The position numbers were made by a program, and so were the translations under genes. From contig JAPTVL010000550.1 in the NCBI GenBank assembly GCA_028065725.1, positions 1-64,000 of the forward strand: a stretch of 64,000 nucleotides of DNA. The letters are read 5' to 3'. The notes beneath the pieces are model-generated. The model was not told where the DNA came from, did no database searches, and worked only from the letters and a program-made list of their open reading frames with translations. This document shows positions 1-9,796 of the stretch, piece after piece. Positions within the stretch are counted from its first letter, which is position 1. Each line of letters starts with the position of its first letter. Origin of the DNA: Betaproteobacteria bacterium. Lineage in GTDB: Bacteria > Pseudomonadota > Gammaproteobacteria > Burkholderiales > Rhodocyclaceae.

Positions 1-30
1 TGGAGTATTTCAAGCTCAAGATCTTCCAGA

Positions 31-2241
31 TCAACACCAAGGACACTCCGTCGTTCCTCTATGCAACCATGCCAAGGACATCATGCCCACCCCGGATTTC
101 TGCCGTAGGAAACCCGTGAACAGCCCAAAGAAAGTGAGTTCGGACGGACCGCCGTAAAAGTTTGCGGGGCCAACAACAATATTGCCGCCCGCTTCTACGT
201 GAATGCCACCGCCATTGGATTGGAGAAAGTGGCCGGTGCCGAGGTTCATGTTCCCTGTCGCATGCAACGAGACTTCGTTGTAGAGCGAATTCGTGGAGGA
301 ATCCGAGAGGTAGACACTCGACGGCAAGTCGCTATGGTGGCGGATGCCGATCCCGCCGTTGGGAGCGGATGAATCCACCGTGGCAGAGATTGAAGTCGGG
401 GAACCCGCCGTGTCGACCTGGATCGCGCTGCACCAGGTGGTACAGGTCGAATTTGGATCGGCGCCGTAAGCACTCGTCAACGAGATCGCCCCGTTGGAAT
501 AAATGTTCACGCCTCCAAGGGTTTGCCAGTTGTTATCCCAAATTGAGTATTTGGCATTGACCGTCACATTTCCGAATGCCTCAAGCCTGCCTATGCCTAC
601 CGATCCCCCTGAACTCATGGCCAAGATCGACTTGCTGGCACCCGTGGTGACGACACTGCCATTGCCTAGGAAAATGCCACCACCACCATAAAAACTGATG
701 TTGCCAGCCGTCTGCAGATTCAAACCGGTTGATGGTTGAATATTCTGGCCGCCGCCCCAGTTGCCGCTAATCGTCCCGGAAGCAACAAAGGTCAAGTCGC
801 CACCGTAAGCGGTCGACCAAGGTGTGCTTTGCTGGAAGTTTATATTCCCGCCGTATGGCGAAGTCGTGATCGTTACCGCCGAATTAGCCAGTTGAGCTGC
901 TATGTAGTCCCATCCAATCGATGATGAAACATTGTCGCTCGATGGGCTCCAGTACGGAACAAGGCTCGACGACGGAGCGCCCGAATCCAGGATGGTGATG
1001 TTCACTGGGTCCAGTAACAGCTGGCCAGTAGTCCCAAGAGGAGCACGAGTATCTGTAAAAGCGCGGTATTCCAGATAGTTCTTGCCGGAAACCTCGACGA
1101 AGCCGCCATTACCGCCCAGGGCGCCGCCGCGGGCCGAGATGTTGCCGTAGGCCCGCGTCGTATCGTCGGCCCACACGATCACCGTGCCGCCATCGCCGAC
1201 TTCCGTGGCATCGGCTTTCAGGCTGGCACCCGCCCCGAAGAAGGTGATGGTGCCGTTCTGAATCTCCGGGTTCCTGCCCTGGTAGTCACCGCCGATCTTG
1301 ATGCTGCCGCCGCCATGGTTGCCGCTGGCATCGATGCTGGCGCTGTCCATCACCGCAACCCGGTTGCCGAGGACTTCGACCGTGCCGCCGCGGGTGCCGG
1401 TAGTGACGATGCGGCCATTGCCATCGACATAGGCATCCTGGCTGGCCTTGAGGAAAATCCGGCCGCCTTCATTGACCACGCTGCTGGCATTCAGCGTACC
1501 GCTGTTCCTGACGATGACGCCGGCGATTCCGATGCGCCCGGCTTCCGCGGTGATCTCGCCAAGGTTGGTGCTGTTGCCTGCAACGCCGGTGATATCGACC
1601 TTGACCCCGGGCGTGGCACTGTCGATCAGGCTGACGGTGGCGCCGGCGACCAGAATGGTCTCGCCCTTGGGCGTGGCGATGATGCCTTCATTGCTGACGT
1701 TGCTGCCGATCAGGTAAACGCTGCCGCCTGCGGGGGTCCGGATTTCGCCCTGATTGACGATGTCGCGGGCAGTGCCGTCATTGACGAACAAATTGCGGCC
1801 GGCGAGGAAGTCCTCGTTGCGAATGTTCAGCGTGGAAGCGACGAAGCCTGCCGTATCGACCCGGCCGCCGGGACCGACCATGATGCCGGCCGGATTCACC
1901 AGGAAGACGCGACCGTTGGAACTCAGCGTACCGTAAATGGCTGTCGGGTCGTTGAGCACGCGGTTCATGACGCTGCTCGAGGCCGCGGTCTGGGCGAAAT
2001 GCGTGGTCTCGCCGGCATTGATCGAGAATTTGTCCCAGTTGATGATGGCGCCGTTGCTATTGGTCACCGTCAGGACATTGGCCGTCTGACTGAAACTGGC
2101 GGTGCCATTCACAACCGCCGGATTCACCGGATTGGAGAAGACCGGAGCGGTGATGAAGCATGCAGCGACCGCGGCAACGCCAAGGCGGACGGACGTGGAC
2201 AGTCGGAATGACTGTTTGTGGGAAGGTTTCCTATGGTTCAT
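31..2241 (-). CDS. TpsA-like filamentous haemagglutinin-family exoprotein, probably truncated
   Basis: Secreted partner of a two-partner secretion system. The start ATG at 2241 is preferred over the longer reading frame because a GGAG lies about nine bases upstream and a clean signal peptide follows, with the cleavage region ending APVFS-NP. Residues about 40-400 form the haemagglutinin TPS domain, with NWDKFSI and VFLVNPAGI motifs, then Gly/Ser/Asn-rich beta-helix sequence. Total length is 736 residues, short for this family. The last 45 residues lose the beta-helix composition and look like out-of-frame sequence before the stop at 31, so the gene is probably broken. The transporter gene tpsB lies 105 bp upstream on the same strand. 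Confidence 0.8.
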   Translation of the reverse strand: MNHRKPSHKQSFRLSTSVRLGVAAVAACFITAPVFSNPVNPAVVNGTASFSQTANVLTVTNSNGAIINWDKFSINAGETTHFAQTAASSSVMNRVLNDPTAIYGTLSSNGRVFLVNPAGIMVGPGGRVDTAGFVASTLNIRNEDFLAGRNLFVNDGTARDIVNQGEIRTPAGGSVYLIGSNVSNEGIIATPKGETILVAGATVSLIDSATPGVKVDITGVAGNSTNLGEITAEAGRIGIAGVIVRNSGTLNASSVVNEGGRIFLKASQDAYVDGNGRIVTTGTRGGTVEVLGNRVAVMDSASIDASGNHGGGSIKIGGDYQGRNPEIQNGTITFFGAGASLKADATEVGDGGTVIVWADDTTRAYGNISARGGALGGNGGFVEVSGKNYLEYRAFTDTRAPLGTTGQLLLDPVNITILDSGAPSSSLVPYWSPSSDNVSSSIGWDYIAAQLANSAVTITTSPYGGNINFQQSTPWSTAYGGDLTFVASGTISGNWGGGQNIQPSTGLNLQTAGNISFYGGGGIFLGNGSVVTTGASKSILAMSSGGSVGIGRLEAFGNVTVNAKYSIWDNNWQTLGGVNIYSNGAISLTSAYGADPNSTCTTWCSAIQVDTAGSPTSISATVDSSAPNGGIGIRHHSDLPSSVYLSDSSTNSLYNEVSLHATGNMNLGTGHFLQSNGGGIHVEAGGNIVVGPANFYGGPSELTFFGLFTGFLRQKSGVGMMSLAWLHRGTTECPWC

Positions 2242-2346
2242 CTTGCAAACTCCAAGGGTGGGACAGCCGCCCACTTATGTCACATATAGCCCTAAAGCGA
2301 TGCGTCGGCCAGGAAGTACTTCACGTGCAGCGAAACAAACGTCGTC

Positions 2347-4053
2347 TCAGAAGCCCACGGCAAGGCTGAAATGGCCGCGAATGTCGCCGTCGAGAGCGAC
2401 ATTTGGCGAACCATTCGGCCAGACGCCATCCATTACCCTTGCCACGTCGATGCGGGCGCTGACATCCTTCTTCAGGTTGTAGCGCAAGCCGACCCCCAGC
2501 GATGCAATATTGATGGCCTGATTGAACGAGGGATTGAGGTTGTAACCCTGTCCCCAGTCGAAGAAAGCCAGCCACTTCAGATTTCCCTGCACGCCCAGAC
2601 GGGCGGCAATATCGGATGAGTACAGTTCCAGATTGGCGAAATAGCCGCGATCGGTGGCGACGGCGCGCTCCAGGAAGCCGCGCACCGCATTCGATCCTGC
2701 CAGTCCAAGGCGTTCGCCGGCGGGCAGTGCGTTGTTTGCGTGCTGGCCGCTGGCGGCAACGCGCAGCATCCAGTCGCCGGCTATTGCAGTGGCATAGCTG
2801 CCGCCAAAGCGCAGAACCGAAAACTCGTCCTTGGTCTGGTAACCCGACGCCGCGGAATAATGGTCGTCACCCCCGGGGGCGGTAGCAGCAGGAGCGCCCG
2901 CATAGTCGAATCGGCTGCCCATCGGGAACAGGTTATGGGCCAGGCCGATGTTGAAATCGATGGCTTCGCCCGGTTTTTGCCACTGGCCGCTATAGGTGGC
3001 TGAAACCGGTCGCAAGGTGTAGGGAGTGCAGCCGGCAGCGCCAAAAGGCGTCGGTACGCCGGCAATGGTGCAGCGGCTATTCACATACTTGTAGTCATAG
3101 CCGAACACCAGCCTGGAGGTGTACTCCCCCGCGCGCGGAAAGATATGGTTGTAGCGCAGGCCGAGCACCTCCCCTTTGCCGTTGATCGCAAGGGCCGAAC
3201 CGAGATTCGGTGAATTGGCCGGAGAGTCGCTGCTGGAATTGCCGTAAATGATGTCGATGCTGTCGCCGATCGAATACAGCGGCAGGCGGTAGCCGATGCT
3301 GAAAATATCGACTTTCACGCCGGTGCCGTCCTGCCAGGGAAACACGCGATTGCCAAGAATTTTCATGCCGCCCGGAGGGTCGACTGCGGTCATGTAGGCC
3401 AGCGTCAACACCTGGTCGCTGTTGCCCAGATTCGCGTTCTGGTAGGAAATGCCCGCCCGATGCTTGCCGGTGCCCTTGGTGCCGGTGTTGTCCAGCGTCA
3501 GGTAAACGCGCTGCGGGTCTTCCTCCTTGACCTCGACCCGGGCGTCGACCTTGCCTTCTTGTTCACTGACGCCAAGGGTCACTTCGACCTGCTTGGCCGG
3601 ATTCTCGTTGCTGAGCTGAACGTTTTCGGACAGCGCGCGCATGTTCGGCGCCGTCCCTTCCTTCAGGTTGGGCAGACCAGCGCGTACATTCGCGTCATTG
3701 AAATGCTTGTTGCCGGTGATGGCGACCTTGCCGATGACGCCTTCGCTGACTTGCAGGCGCACCACGCCAGTGGTGAGTTCCTGTTCCGGCACATAGACCT
3801 GAACGGTGCCATAACCAAGGCGGCGGAACTCCCCTTCCAGAGCCTCCAGGGCCTTCTGCACGTCGCCATAGACCTTGCCCTTGCCGATGAAAGGCGCCAC
3901 CAGTTCCTGGGTTCTATCCGCCGAAAGTAGCGAATTGCCTTCAATCTGAAAGCGCACGATGTCGAAAGTCGCATCCTGCGCCCGCGCGTAATTCAGCGAT
4001 GCTGCCGCCATAAAAGCCGCAACGGCCAAGATCCTGGCTATCGCTTTCGACAT
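2347..4053 (-). CDS. TpsB-family (ShlB/FhaC-type) outer-membrane transporter
   Basis: Outer-membrane pore that exports the TpsA partner encoded just downstream. The 568-residue protein has a signal peptide ending YARAQ, POTRA-type sequence over roughly residues 30-190 (QIEGNSLL near the start, then a second repeat around GKVAITGNKHFNDANVR), and a beta-barrel to the C-terminus. It ends in SLAVGF, with the terminal Phe expected of barrel proteins. Length and order fit the FhaC/ShlB family. Base composition is lower in GC than the housekeeping block that follows, compatible with accessory origin. Confidence 0.9.
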   Translation of the reverse strand: MSKAIARILAVAAFMAAASLNYARAQDATFDIVRFQIEGNSLLSADRTQELVAPFIGKGKVYGDVQKALEALEGEFRRLGYGTVQVYVPEQELTTGVVRLQVSEGVIGKVAITGNKHFNDANVRAGLPNLKEGTAPNMRALSENVQLSNENPAKQVEVTLGVSEQEGKVDARVEVKEEDPQRVYLTLDNTGTKGTGKHRAGISYQNANLGNSDQVLTLAYMTAVDPPGGMKILGNRVFPWQDGTGVKVDIFSIGYRLPLYSIGDSIDIIYGNSSSDSPANSPNLGSALAINGKGEVLGLRYNHIFPRAGEYTSRLVFGYDYKYVNSRCTIAGVPTPFGAAGCTPYTLRPVSATYSGQWQKPGEAIDFNIGLAHNLFPMGSRFDYAGAPAATAPGGDDHYSAASGYQTKDEFSVLRFGGSYATAIAGDWMLRVAASGQHANNALPAGERLGLAGSNAVRGFLERAVATDRGYFANLELYSSDIAARLGVQGNLKWLAFFDWGQGYNLNPSFNQAINIASLGVGLRYNLKKDVSARIDVARVMDGVWPNGSPNVALDGDIRGHFSLAVGF

Positions 4054-4274
4054 ATAAAATACCCAATCTAATCAATTACAAATAAGCTAATTTCTGAAGT
4101 GGTTTCTTATTCGCTGTCTATTGTTTGAAACAGTAGCACTCATTAAATCCATTAGCAACGTCTAAACAAGACAAATGGATCCGTCGCCGGCAACAGCGTT
4201 GCCGGTTCGCAACGCTATCCGACACGGGAAAGATTTCCGCAGCTGTCGGCTGAAAATCTCATGGAATCAGTCCC
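4054..4274. promoter_or_regulatory. AT-rich region upstream of tpsB
   Basis: The 100 bases upstream of tpsB are strikingly AT-rich for this chromosome and presumably hold its promoter; no confident -35/-10 pair was assigned. At 4187-4205 there is a perfect 8-bp hairpin (CCGGCAAC, AGC loop) without a T tract. It may mark the end of the coiled-coil gene that converges from 4275. Confidence 0.35.
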
Positions 4275-5378
4275 CTATTGCTGTCTTCCGGGCGTTTTGT
4301 CGCGCGGTATGTCGCGCTGCTCCGGCGGGGGATTGCTCAGCCTGGTGTCAAGCCGCAGCTGCAAGCGTTCATGTTCGGCTGACGGCGGGCGCACGGAAAC
4401 CGCTGCAGGAGGTTTGCCCAGCCATACCCCGGCGCCAATGCCGACCATCAACGCCAGGGCCGTGGCAGCAAGCAGGCGGCCATTAGCCCGAGCCGCCGGA
4501 ACAGCCCCAAAACCCTGCTGTATTTTCGCCCCAAGCCCTGGCGCAGATGCCCACGCCGCAGCGAGTTCGGCGGCAAGCTTTTGGTGGTCGGCGGCCGCCG
4601 TCGAGTACTCGGCTATGGCGGCAGCGCGTGCGGCCTGCGCCCGCTCGACGGCCACACGACCCAACTCCGCTTCCCGTTCTGCACGTGCCGCAGCGGCAGC
4701 AGACAGTTCGGCCGCTGTTCGGGCGGCAACTTGTGCTGCGGCCAGAGCGCGCTGTTCCGCCTCGATGCGCTCGCACAGCGCAGATTCTGCGAGGCGTTCA
4801 GCGCGGGCGCGCTCGGCGACCGCAACCTCTGCAGCGGCTTCCTGCTCAGCACGCCGACGCATTTCCTGCGCCACCCGTTCCTCTTCAGCCGCCCGCGCCA
4901 AGGACGCCGCCTTTGCGGCTTGTTCGATCCGCAATTGCTCGGCAGCCCGGTCGGCGGCAAGGGCCTCGGCGATGACCCTTGCGCCAGCCACGCGGCTCAG
5001 CTCCGCTTCCCGCTCCATGCGCGCTGCGACAGCAGCAGAAAGCTCGGCAGCCGCACGCTCCCTGGATTGTGCCGCGGCGATGGCGATGTGCTCAGCTTCG
5101 ATGCGCGCCTGCAAGCCCGCGTCCGCGCTGCGCTCGGTCTCCGTCTGCGCGGCGATAGCAGCCTCCGCCACGGCATCGGCCGCGGCGCGATCGCGCGCCT
5201 GCCTAGCCGCATGCCGCTCCTCCAGCTGGCGCCGCTGCGTTGCGGGAAGGTGCTCGGCTGCCTGTGCGGGTTTCGGCGCACCCTTCCCGGGGCTGGCGTC
5301 CTTGCCTGCAAGTTGCCGGCGTTTTTGCTCGGCTTCCATCAATCCGGTCAGCAACTTGCTCAAGATTTGGCTCCGCAT
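4275..5378 (-). CDS. Ala/Glu/Arg-rich coiled-coil protein with one C-terminal membrane segment
   Basis: Unrecognised 367-residue protein. The reading frame is open further upstream, but the ATG at 5378 (MRSQILSKLL) is chosen because longer versions would run into cutA. Residues about 40-290 are low-complexity AAERA/EAELxR heptad-like sequence, predicting a long alpha-helical coiled coil like the stalks of TolA or membrane tethers. A hydrophobic segment near residues 302-321 (LLAATALALMVGIGAGVWLG) is followed by a short Pro/Arg-rich tail. The long internal repeats AARAEREAELGRVA / AARMEREAELSRVA suggest tandem duplication. Function unknown; cutA diverges 75 bp away. Confidence 0.6.
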   Translation of the reverse strand: MRSQILSKLLTGLMEAEQKRRQLAGKDASPGKGAPKPAQAAEHLPATQRRQLEERHAARQARDRAAADAVAEAAIAAQTETERSADAGLQARIEAEHIAIAAAQSRERAAAELSAAVAARMEREAELSRVAGARVIAEALAADRAAEQLRIEQAAKAASLARAAEEERVAQEMRRRAEQEAAAEVAVAERARAERLAESALCERIEAEQRALAAAQVAARTAAELSAAAAARAEREAELGRVAVERAQAARAAAIAEYSTAAADHQKLAAELAAAWASAPGLGAKIQQGFGAVPAARANGRLLAATALALMVGIGAGVWLGKPPAAVSVRPPSAEHERLQLRLDTRLSNPPPEQRDIPRDKTPGRQQ

Positions 5379-5453
5379 TCCGGACAGGATTCGGGCAGTC
5401 CGGGTGAGGCAGCCTACCGCAGACCCGGCGTGGGCCGAAGGTAGAATAGGCTC

Positions 5454-5798
5454 ATGGAAACGGGCCAAACCCTGCTGATCCTCACCAACCTGCCCGACCA
5501 GGCCAGTGCGCATGCGCTGGCGTCGACGCTGGTGAGCGAGCGTCTGGCCGCCTGCGTGAATGTGCTGGCGCCTTGCCGTTCGGTCTATCGCTGGCAGGGC
5601 GCCATCGAAAATGCCGAAGAAGTTCCCCTCCTGATCAAGACCACGACGGCGCGCTATGCGGCACTGGAAACTGCCATCCGCGCCGCCCACCCCTATGAAC
5701 TTCCCGAGATCATCGCGGTCCCAGTTGCCCATGGCCTGCCGGAATACCTGATGTGGGTCGCTGCCGAAACCTCACAAACCCCCGACGGGAATCCCTGA
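5454..5798 (+). CDS. cutA: CutA family divalent-cation tolerance protein
   Basis: Small 114-residue CutA1 protein of the ferredoxin-like trimeric family, tied to copper/divalent-ion tolerance and, in E. coli, to the locus containing dsbD. It shows the family core LLILTNLPDQASAHALA, LAACVNVL, the YRWQGAIE strand and HPYELPEIIAVPV. The stop is separated by one base from the dsbD start, so the two are almost certainly co-translated. This is the same cutA-dsbD adjacency seen in many proteobacteria. Confidence 0.93.
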   Translation: METGQTLLILTNLPDQASAHALASTLVSERLAACVNVLAPCRSVYRWQGAIENAEEVPLLIKTTTARYAALETAIRAAHPYELPEIIAVPVAHGLPEYLMWVAAETSQTPDGNP

Positions 5799-5799
5799 C

Positions 5800-7560
5800 A
5801 TGCTGATCCGCTTGCTGTTCCTGCTGCTGTTTGCCTTTACCGCCACAACGCAGGCCGAAGAACCGCTGCCGCCCGAGCAGGCCTACCGTTTCTCGGCGCG
5901 CGTGCTCGACGCCAGGACCATCGAGGCGCGCTGGCAGATCGCCGACCAGTACTACATGTACCGCGACAAGTTCAAGTTCGCGCTGGAAGGCGGTACGTTC
6001 GGCGCGCCCAAACTGCCGCCCGGCAAAATGAAAGTGGACGACACTTTCGGAAATGTCGAGGTGTATCGCAAGGAAGTGAAAATCCTGCTGCCGGTCGAGG
6101 CGACCGGACCGGTGACCCTGAAAGCCATCTCGCAGGGCTGCTGGGACGGCGGCATCTGTTACCCGCCGATTACCCAGGAAGCGCGCCTTGACATGGCCAC
6201 GACCGGCGGCGCCGTAGCGCCAGCGCCGACTTCCACAGCGGCCAATGCCTCCGCGGCGGGCGACGAAAGCTCGCAGATCGCCGGCCTGTTCAAGGGCGAC
6301 AACCTGGGCCTGATCCTGCTCAGCTTCTTCGGCTTCGGCCTGCTGCTGTCGCTGACGCCCTGCGTGTTTCCGATGATCCCGATCCTGTCCGGCATCATCG
6401 TCAACCACGGCCATGCGGTGACCCATCTGCGCGCCTTCGTGCTGTCGCTGGCCTACGTGCTGGGCATGGCCGTGACCTATGCCGCCGTCGGCATCGCCGC
6501 CGGGCTGTCGGGCACACTGCTGTCGGCGGCGCTGCAGAACGCCTGGGTGCTCGGCGGCTTCGCGCTGGTGTTCGTGGTGCTGTCGTTTTCCATGTTCGGC
6601 TTTTACGAACTGCAACTGCCCGCCGCGCTGCAAAGCAAAGTGTCGGACAGCGCCAACCGGCAGGGCGGTTCGCTGCCCGCCATCGCGCTGATGGGTGCCC
6701 TGTCGGCGCTGATCGTCGGCCCCTGCGTCGCCGCACCGCTGGCCGGCGCGCTGCTGTACATCGCCCAGACCGGCGATGCCGTGCTGGGCGGCAGCGCGCT
6801 GTTCGTCATGTCGCTCGGCATGGGCGCGCCGCTGTTGCTGGTGGGCGCCTTCTCGCGTTCGCTGCTGCCGAAATCCGGGCCGTGGATGGAGGGCATCAAG
6901 AAGTTCTTCGGCGTCGTCATGCTGGCCACCGCGCTGTGGCTGGTTTCCCCGGTGATTCCGATGTGGTCGCAGATGCTCGGCTGGGCGCTGCTGCTGGTGA
7001 TCCCGGCGATCTACCTGCATGCGCTGGATCCGCTGCCGCCGCACGCCCACGGCTGGCAACGCCTGGGCAAGGGCCTCGGCGTGGTCCTGCTGCTGGGCGG
7101 CGCGGCGATGCTGATGGGCGTGCTGGGCGGCGCCCGGGACCCGCTGCAGCCGCTCGGCTTCCTGCGCGGCGGCGCGGCCGCCACGGAAGCCCATGGACCG
7201 GTGTTCGAGCGCGTCGCCTCGGTGGAACAACTGGATGCACGGCTGGCCGCGGCGCAGGCGGCAGGCAAGCCGGTGATGCTGGACTTCTACGCCGACTGGT
7301 GCGTCAGCTGCAAGGAAATGGAGCGCTTTACCTTCGCCGATCCCAAGGTCGCCGCACGCATGCAGCAGTTCGTGCTGCTGCAGGCCGACGTGACCGCCAA
7401 CAGCGCGGCCGACGCGGCGTTGCTCAAGCGCTTCGGCCTGTTCGGTCCGCCCGGAATCATCTTCTTCGGTGCCGGTGGCCGCGAACTGGCCGATCTGCGC
7501 GTCATCGGCTTCCAGGCTGCCGACAAATTCCTGCCTGTCCTCGAACGCGCCCTGCGCTAA
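5800..7560 (+). CDS. dsbD: Thiol:disulfide interchange protein DsbD
   Basis: Inner-membrane electron conduit that takes reductant from cytoplasmic thioredoxin to periplasmic partners such as DsbC and the c-type cytochrome path. 586 residues. Signal peptide (MLIRLLFLLLF, then TQAEE). N-terminal periplasmic domain with the cysteine pair in GCWDGGICYPP (about residues 114 and 120). Central multi-spanning domain with a Cys-Pro at LTPCVFP and a second Cys at VGPCVAAP. C-terminal thioredoxin domain with WCVSCKEME near residue 500. All three cysteine pairs are present. The linker after the first domain (VAPAPTST) contains a copy of the dispersed motif described in the findings. Confidence 0.96.
   Translation: MLIRLLFLLLFAFTATTQAEEPLPPEQAYRFSARVLDARTIEARWQIADQYYMYRDKFKFALEGGTFGAPKLPPGKMKVDDTFGNVEVYRKEVKILLPVEATGPVTLKAISQGCWDGGICYPPITQEARLDMATTGGAVAPAPTSTAANASAAGDESSQIAGLFKGDNLGLILLSFFGFGLLLSLTPCVFPMIPILSGIIVNHGHAVTHLRAFVLSLAYVLGMAVTYAAVGIAAGLSGTLLSAALQNAWVLGGFALVFVVLSFSMFGFYELQLPAALQSKVSDSANRQGGSLPAIALMGALSALIVGPCVAAPLAGALLYIAQTGDAVLGGSALFVMSLGMGAPLLLVGAFSRSLLPKSGPWMEGIKKFFGVVMLATALWLVSPVIPMWSQMLGWALLLVIPAIYLHALDPLPPHAHGWQRLGKGLGVVLLLGGAAMLMGVLGGARDPLQPLGFLRGGAAATEAHGPVFERVASVEQLDARLAAAQAAGKPVMLDFYADWCVSCKEMERFTFADPKVAARMQQFVLLQADVTANSAADAALLKRFGLFGPPGIIFFGAGGRELADLRVIGFQAADKFLPVLERALR
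6214..6232 (+). repeat. Dispersed motif copy (in dsbD)
   Basis: GTAGCGCCAGCGCCGACTT. In the dsbD linker; translated as APAPT. Confidence 0.7.
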
Positions 7561-7580
7561 GTCATTACTTCGGAGTCCCC

Positions 7581-8189
7581 ATGTTCACTGGCATCATCGC
7601 CGCCGTTGGAAAAATCAGCCACGCCCAGCCGCTGGAAAAAGGCCTGCGGCTCACCATCGAAGCCCCCGGCCTCAAGCTCGCCGACGTCGCACTGGGCGAT
7701 TCCATCGCCCATGGCGGCGTCTGCCTGACGGTGATCGCGAAAAAGCGCGGCAGCTACCAGATCGACGTCTCGCGCGAGACGCTGGACTGCACCGTGGGTC
7801 TCGACGCCGTGGGCGGCGAGGTCAATCTGGAAAAGGCCATGCGCCTCTCGGACTTCATCGGCGGCCATCTCGTATCGGGTCACGTCGACGGCGTCGGCGA
7901 AGTGGAGAAGTTCGCGCCGGTCGGCGAGTCGCACGAACTGGTGATCAAGGCGCCGAAGGCGCTGGCGAAATACATCGCGCGCAAGGGCTCGATCACCGTC
8001 GACGGCGTCTCGCTCACCACCAATCGCGTGGGTGGCAAAGGCGGCCGCCGCTTCTCGATCAATTTGATTCCGCACACCGTCGCAGTGACCACGCTGAAGC
8101 GCCTGCACCCGGGCGCCAAGGTCAATCTCGAAATCGACCTGATCGCGCGATACGTCGAGCGAATGCTGACGGCGGGCGCGGCAGCGTAA
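7581..8189 (+). CDS. ribE: Riboflavin synthase alpha chain
   Basis: Dismutates two 6,7-dimethyl-8-ribityllumazine molecules to riboflavin (called ribC in E. coli). The 202-residue protein opens with the hallmark MFTGII and contains the duplicated lumazine-binding barrels; the second barrel begins at the [13 protein letters not shown] motif. The ATG at 7581 sits 20 bp after the dsbD stop; reading frames beginning earlier are artefacts of an open alternative frame over dsbD. The ribBA-type and ribH genes follow. No FMN riboswitch precedes it. Confidence 0.96.
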   Translation: MFTGIIAAVGKISHAQPLEKGLRLTIEAPGLKLADVALGDSIAHGGVCLTVIAKKRGSYQIDVSRETLDCTVGLDAVGGEVNLEKAMRLSDFIGGHLVSGHVDGVGEVEKFAPVGESHELVIKAPKALAKYIARKGSITVDGVSLTTNRVGGKGGRRFSINLIPHTVAVTTLKRLHPGAKVNLEIDLIARYVERMLTAGAAA

Positions 8190-8222
8190 AATGCGCGCCT
8201 TCCCCTGCCTGAGACCCTTGCC

Positions 8223-9329
8223 ATGAGCATCAGCCCCGTACTCGATATCGTCGCCGACATGCGTGCCGGCCGCATGGTGATCCTGGTCGACGAGGAAGAC
8301 CGCGAAAACGAAGGCGACCTGGTGCTCGCCGCCGAACACGTAACGCCCGAAGCGATCAACTTCATGGCCAAGCATGGCCGCGGGCTGATCTGCCTGACGC
8401 TGACCGAGGCCCGCTGCCGCCAGCTCGACCTGCCGCTGATGGTGCGCGACAACAAGGCGCAGCACGGCACCGCCTTCACCATGTCGATCGAGGCCGCGAC
8501 CGGCGTCACCACCGGCATCTCGGCGCAGGATCGCTCGCGCACGGTGCAGGCCGCCGTGGCCAGGGATGCGACGCCGTCCGACATCGTCCAGCCCGGCCAC
8601 ATCTTCCCGCTGATGGCGCAGAACGGCGGCGTGCTGGTGCGCGCCGGCCACACCGAGGCCGGCTGCGATCTGGCCCAGCTGGCCGGCCTGCAGCCCGCCG
8701 CAGTGATTTGCGAAATTCTCAAGGACGACGGCACCATGGCGCGGCTGCCGGACCTGCTCGAATTCGCCCGCGAGCACAACCTCAAGATCGGCACCATCCT
8801 CGACCTGATCCACTACCGTTCGGAAACCGAAAAGCTGATCGAATGCGTCGCCGACAAACAGGTCGAATGCACGCAGGGCAAATTCCGCATGCGCGCCTTT
8901 GCCGACCGCAGCAGCGGCGACGTGCATCTGGCGATGTCCTGCGGCGAAATTACAGCCGCGGAAGAAACCCTGGTGCGCGTGCATGAAGCCGTCTGCGTGC
9001 TGGACTTCCTCGACCACGGCAGCCGCGGCCACACCTATAGCGTCGACTTCGCCCTGCGCAAGATCGCCGAGGAAGGACGTGGCGTGCTGGTGCTGCTGCA
9101 TCGCGTGGAAACCGGCAACGCCCTGCTCGCCGCACTGAAGAGCGAACGCACGGAAAAGCCGGCCTACACCTGGGATCCACGCATCTATGGCATTGGCGCC
9201 CAGATCCTGCGTGAAGTCGGCGTCGGCAAGATGCGCCTGATGTCCAGCCCGCGCAAGATGCCCAGCATGGCCGGCTTCGGCCTCGAAATCACCGGCTACT
9301 TCACTCCGGCAGGAGAAAAGACGGCATGA
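8223..9329 (+). CDS. ribBA: DHBP synthase with degenerate GTP cyclohydrolase II domain (RibBA/RibBX type)
   Basis: The N-terminal half (residues about 1-205) is 3,4-dihydroxy-2-butanone-4-phosphate synthase, with the acidic [11 protein letters not shown] loop and the HGTAFT region, making the four-carbon precursor of lumazine. The C-terminal half aligns with GTP cyclohydrolase II but lacks the zinc-binding C-x10-C-x-C cluster: after LVRVHEAV it reads [14 protein letters not shown] where RCDC should be. It is therefore unlikely to open GTP. This matches the RibBX variant known in Proteobacteria, and a separate RibA would be needed elsewhere. Stop and ribH start overlap as ATGA. Confidence 0.93.
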   Translation: MSISPVLDIVADMRAGRMVILVDEEDRENEGDLVLAAEHVTPEAINFMAKHGRGLICLTLTEARCRQLDLPLMVRDNKAQHGTAFTMSIEAATGVTTGISAQDRSRTVQAAVARDATPSDIVQPGHIFPLMAQNGGVLVRAGHTEAGCDLAQLAGLQPAAVICEILKDDGTMARLPDLLEFAREHNLKIGTILDLIHYRSETEKLIECVADKQVECTQGKFRMRAFADRSSGDVHLAMSCGEITAAEETLVRVHEAVCVLDFLDHGSRGHTYSVDFALRKIAEEGRGVLVLLHRVETGNALLAALKSERTEKPAYTWDPRIYGIGAQILREVGVGKMRLMSSPRKMPSMAGFGLEITGYFTPAGEKTA

Positions 9330-9796
9330 CCATCCGCGAACTCGAACCCAACCTGAGCGGCCAGGGGCTGCGCATCGGTGTGGCGCAAAGCCGTTTCAAC
9401 GAGGACGTCGGCGCCGGCCTGCGTTCGAGTTGCCTGAGCGAACTGGCGCGCCTCGGCGTGGCCGACGCCGATGTCACGTTCACTACAGTGCCCGGCGCGC
9501 TGGAACTGCCGCTGACGCTGCAGACCATGGCCCTGAGCGGCCGCTTCGATGCGCTGGTGGCGCTGGGCGCCGTGATCCGCGGCGAGACCTATCACTTCGA
9601 AATCGTCTCCAACGAGTCGGCGCGCGGTATCACCGACGTGCAGCTCAACACCGGGATTCCGATTGCGAATGCGGTGCTGACCACCGAAAACGACGACCAG
9701 GCGCTGGTGCGCATGGTGCAGAAGGGTACCGAAGCCGCCCAGGCCGCGATCGAAATGGCCAATCTGACCAAAGCGTTGCTAAAGGCGAACAAATAG
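9326..9796 (+). CDS. ribH: 6,7-dimethyl-8-ribityllumazine synthase
   Basis: Condenses DHBP with the ribitylaminopyrimidine to give the lumazine used by riboflavin synthase. 156 residues. It carries [10 protein letters not shown], the VPGALELPL strand, the phosphate-binding [12 protein letters not shown] segment and [13 protein letters not shown]. The start overlaps the preceding stop by four bases and its own stop overlaps the GTG of nusB by one base, so ribBA-ribH-nusB is a tightly coupled unit, the common order in Gram-negative bacteria. Confidence 0.97.
   Translation: MTIRELEPNLSGQGLRIGVAQSRFNEDVGAGLRSSCLSELARLGVADADVTFTTVPGALELPLTLQTMALSGRFDALVALGAVIRGETYHFEIVSNESARGITDVQLNTGIPIANAVLTTENDDQALVRMVQKGTEAAQAAIEMANLTKALLKANK

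Noticed and set aside
4261..5478. Plus-strand Ala/Ser-rich frame of 405 codons
   Set aside because: Antisense shadow of the coiled-coil gene; composition is a reflection of its repeats.
7561..7580. FMN riboswitch before the riboflavin genes
   Set aside because: Only 20 bp separate dsbD and ribE; there is no room and no RFN-like structure.
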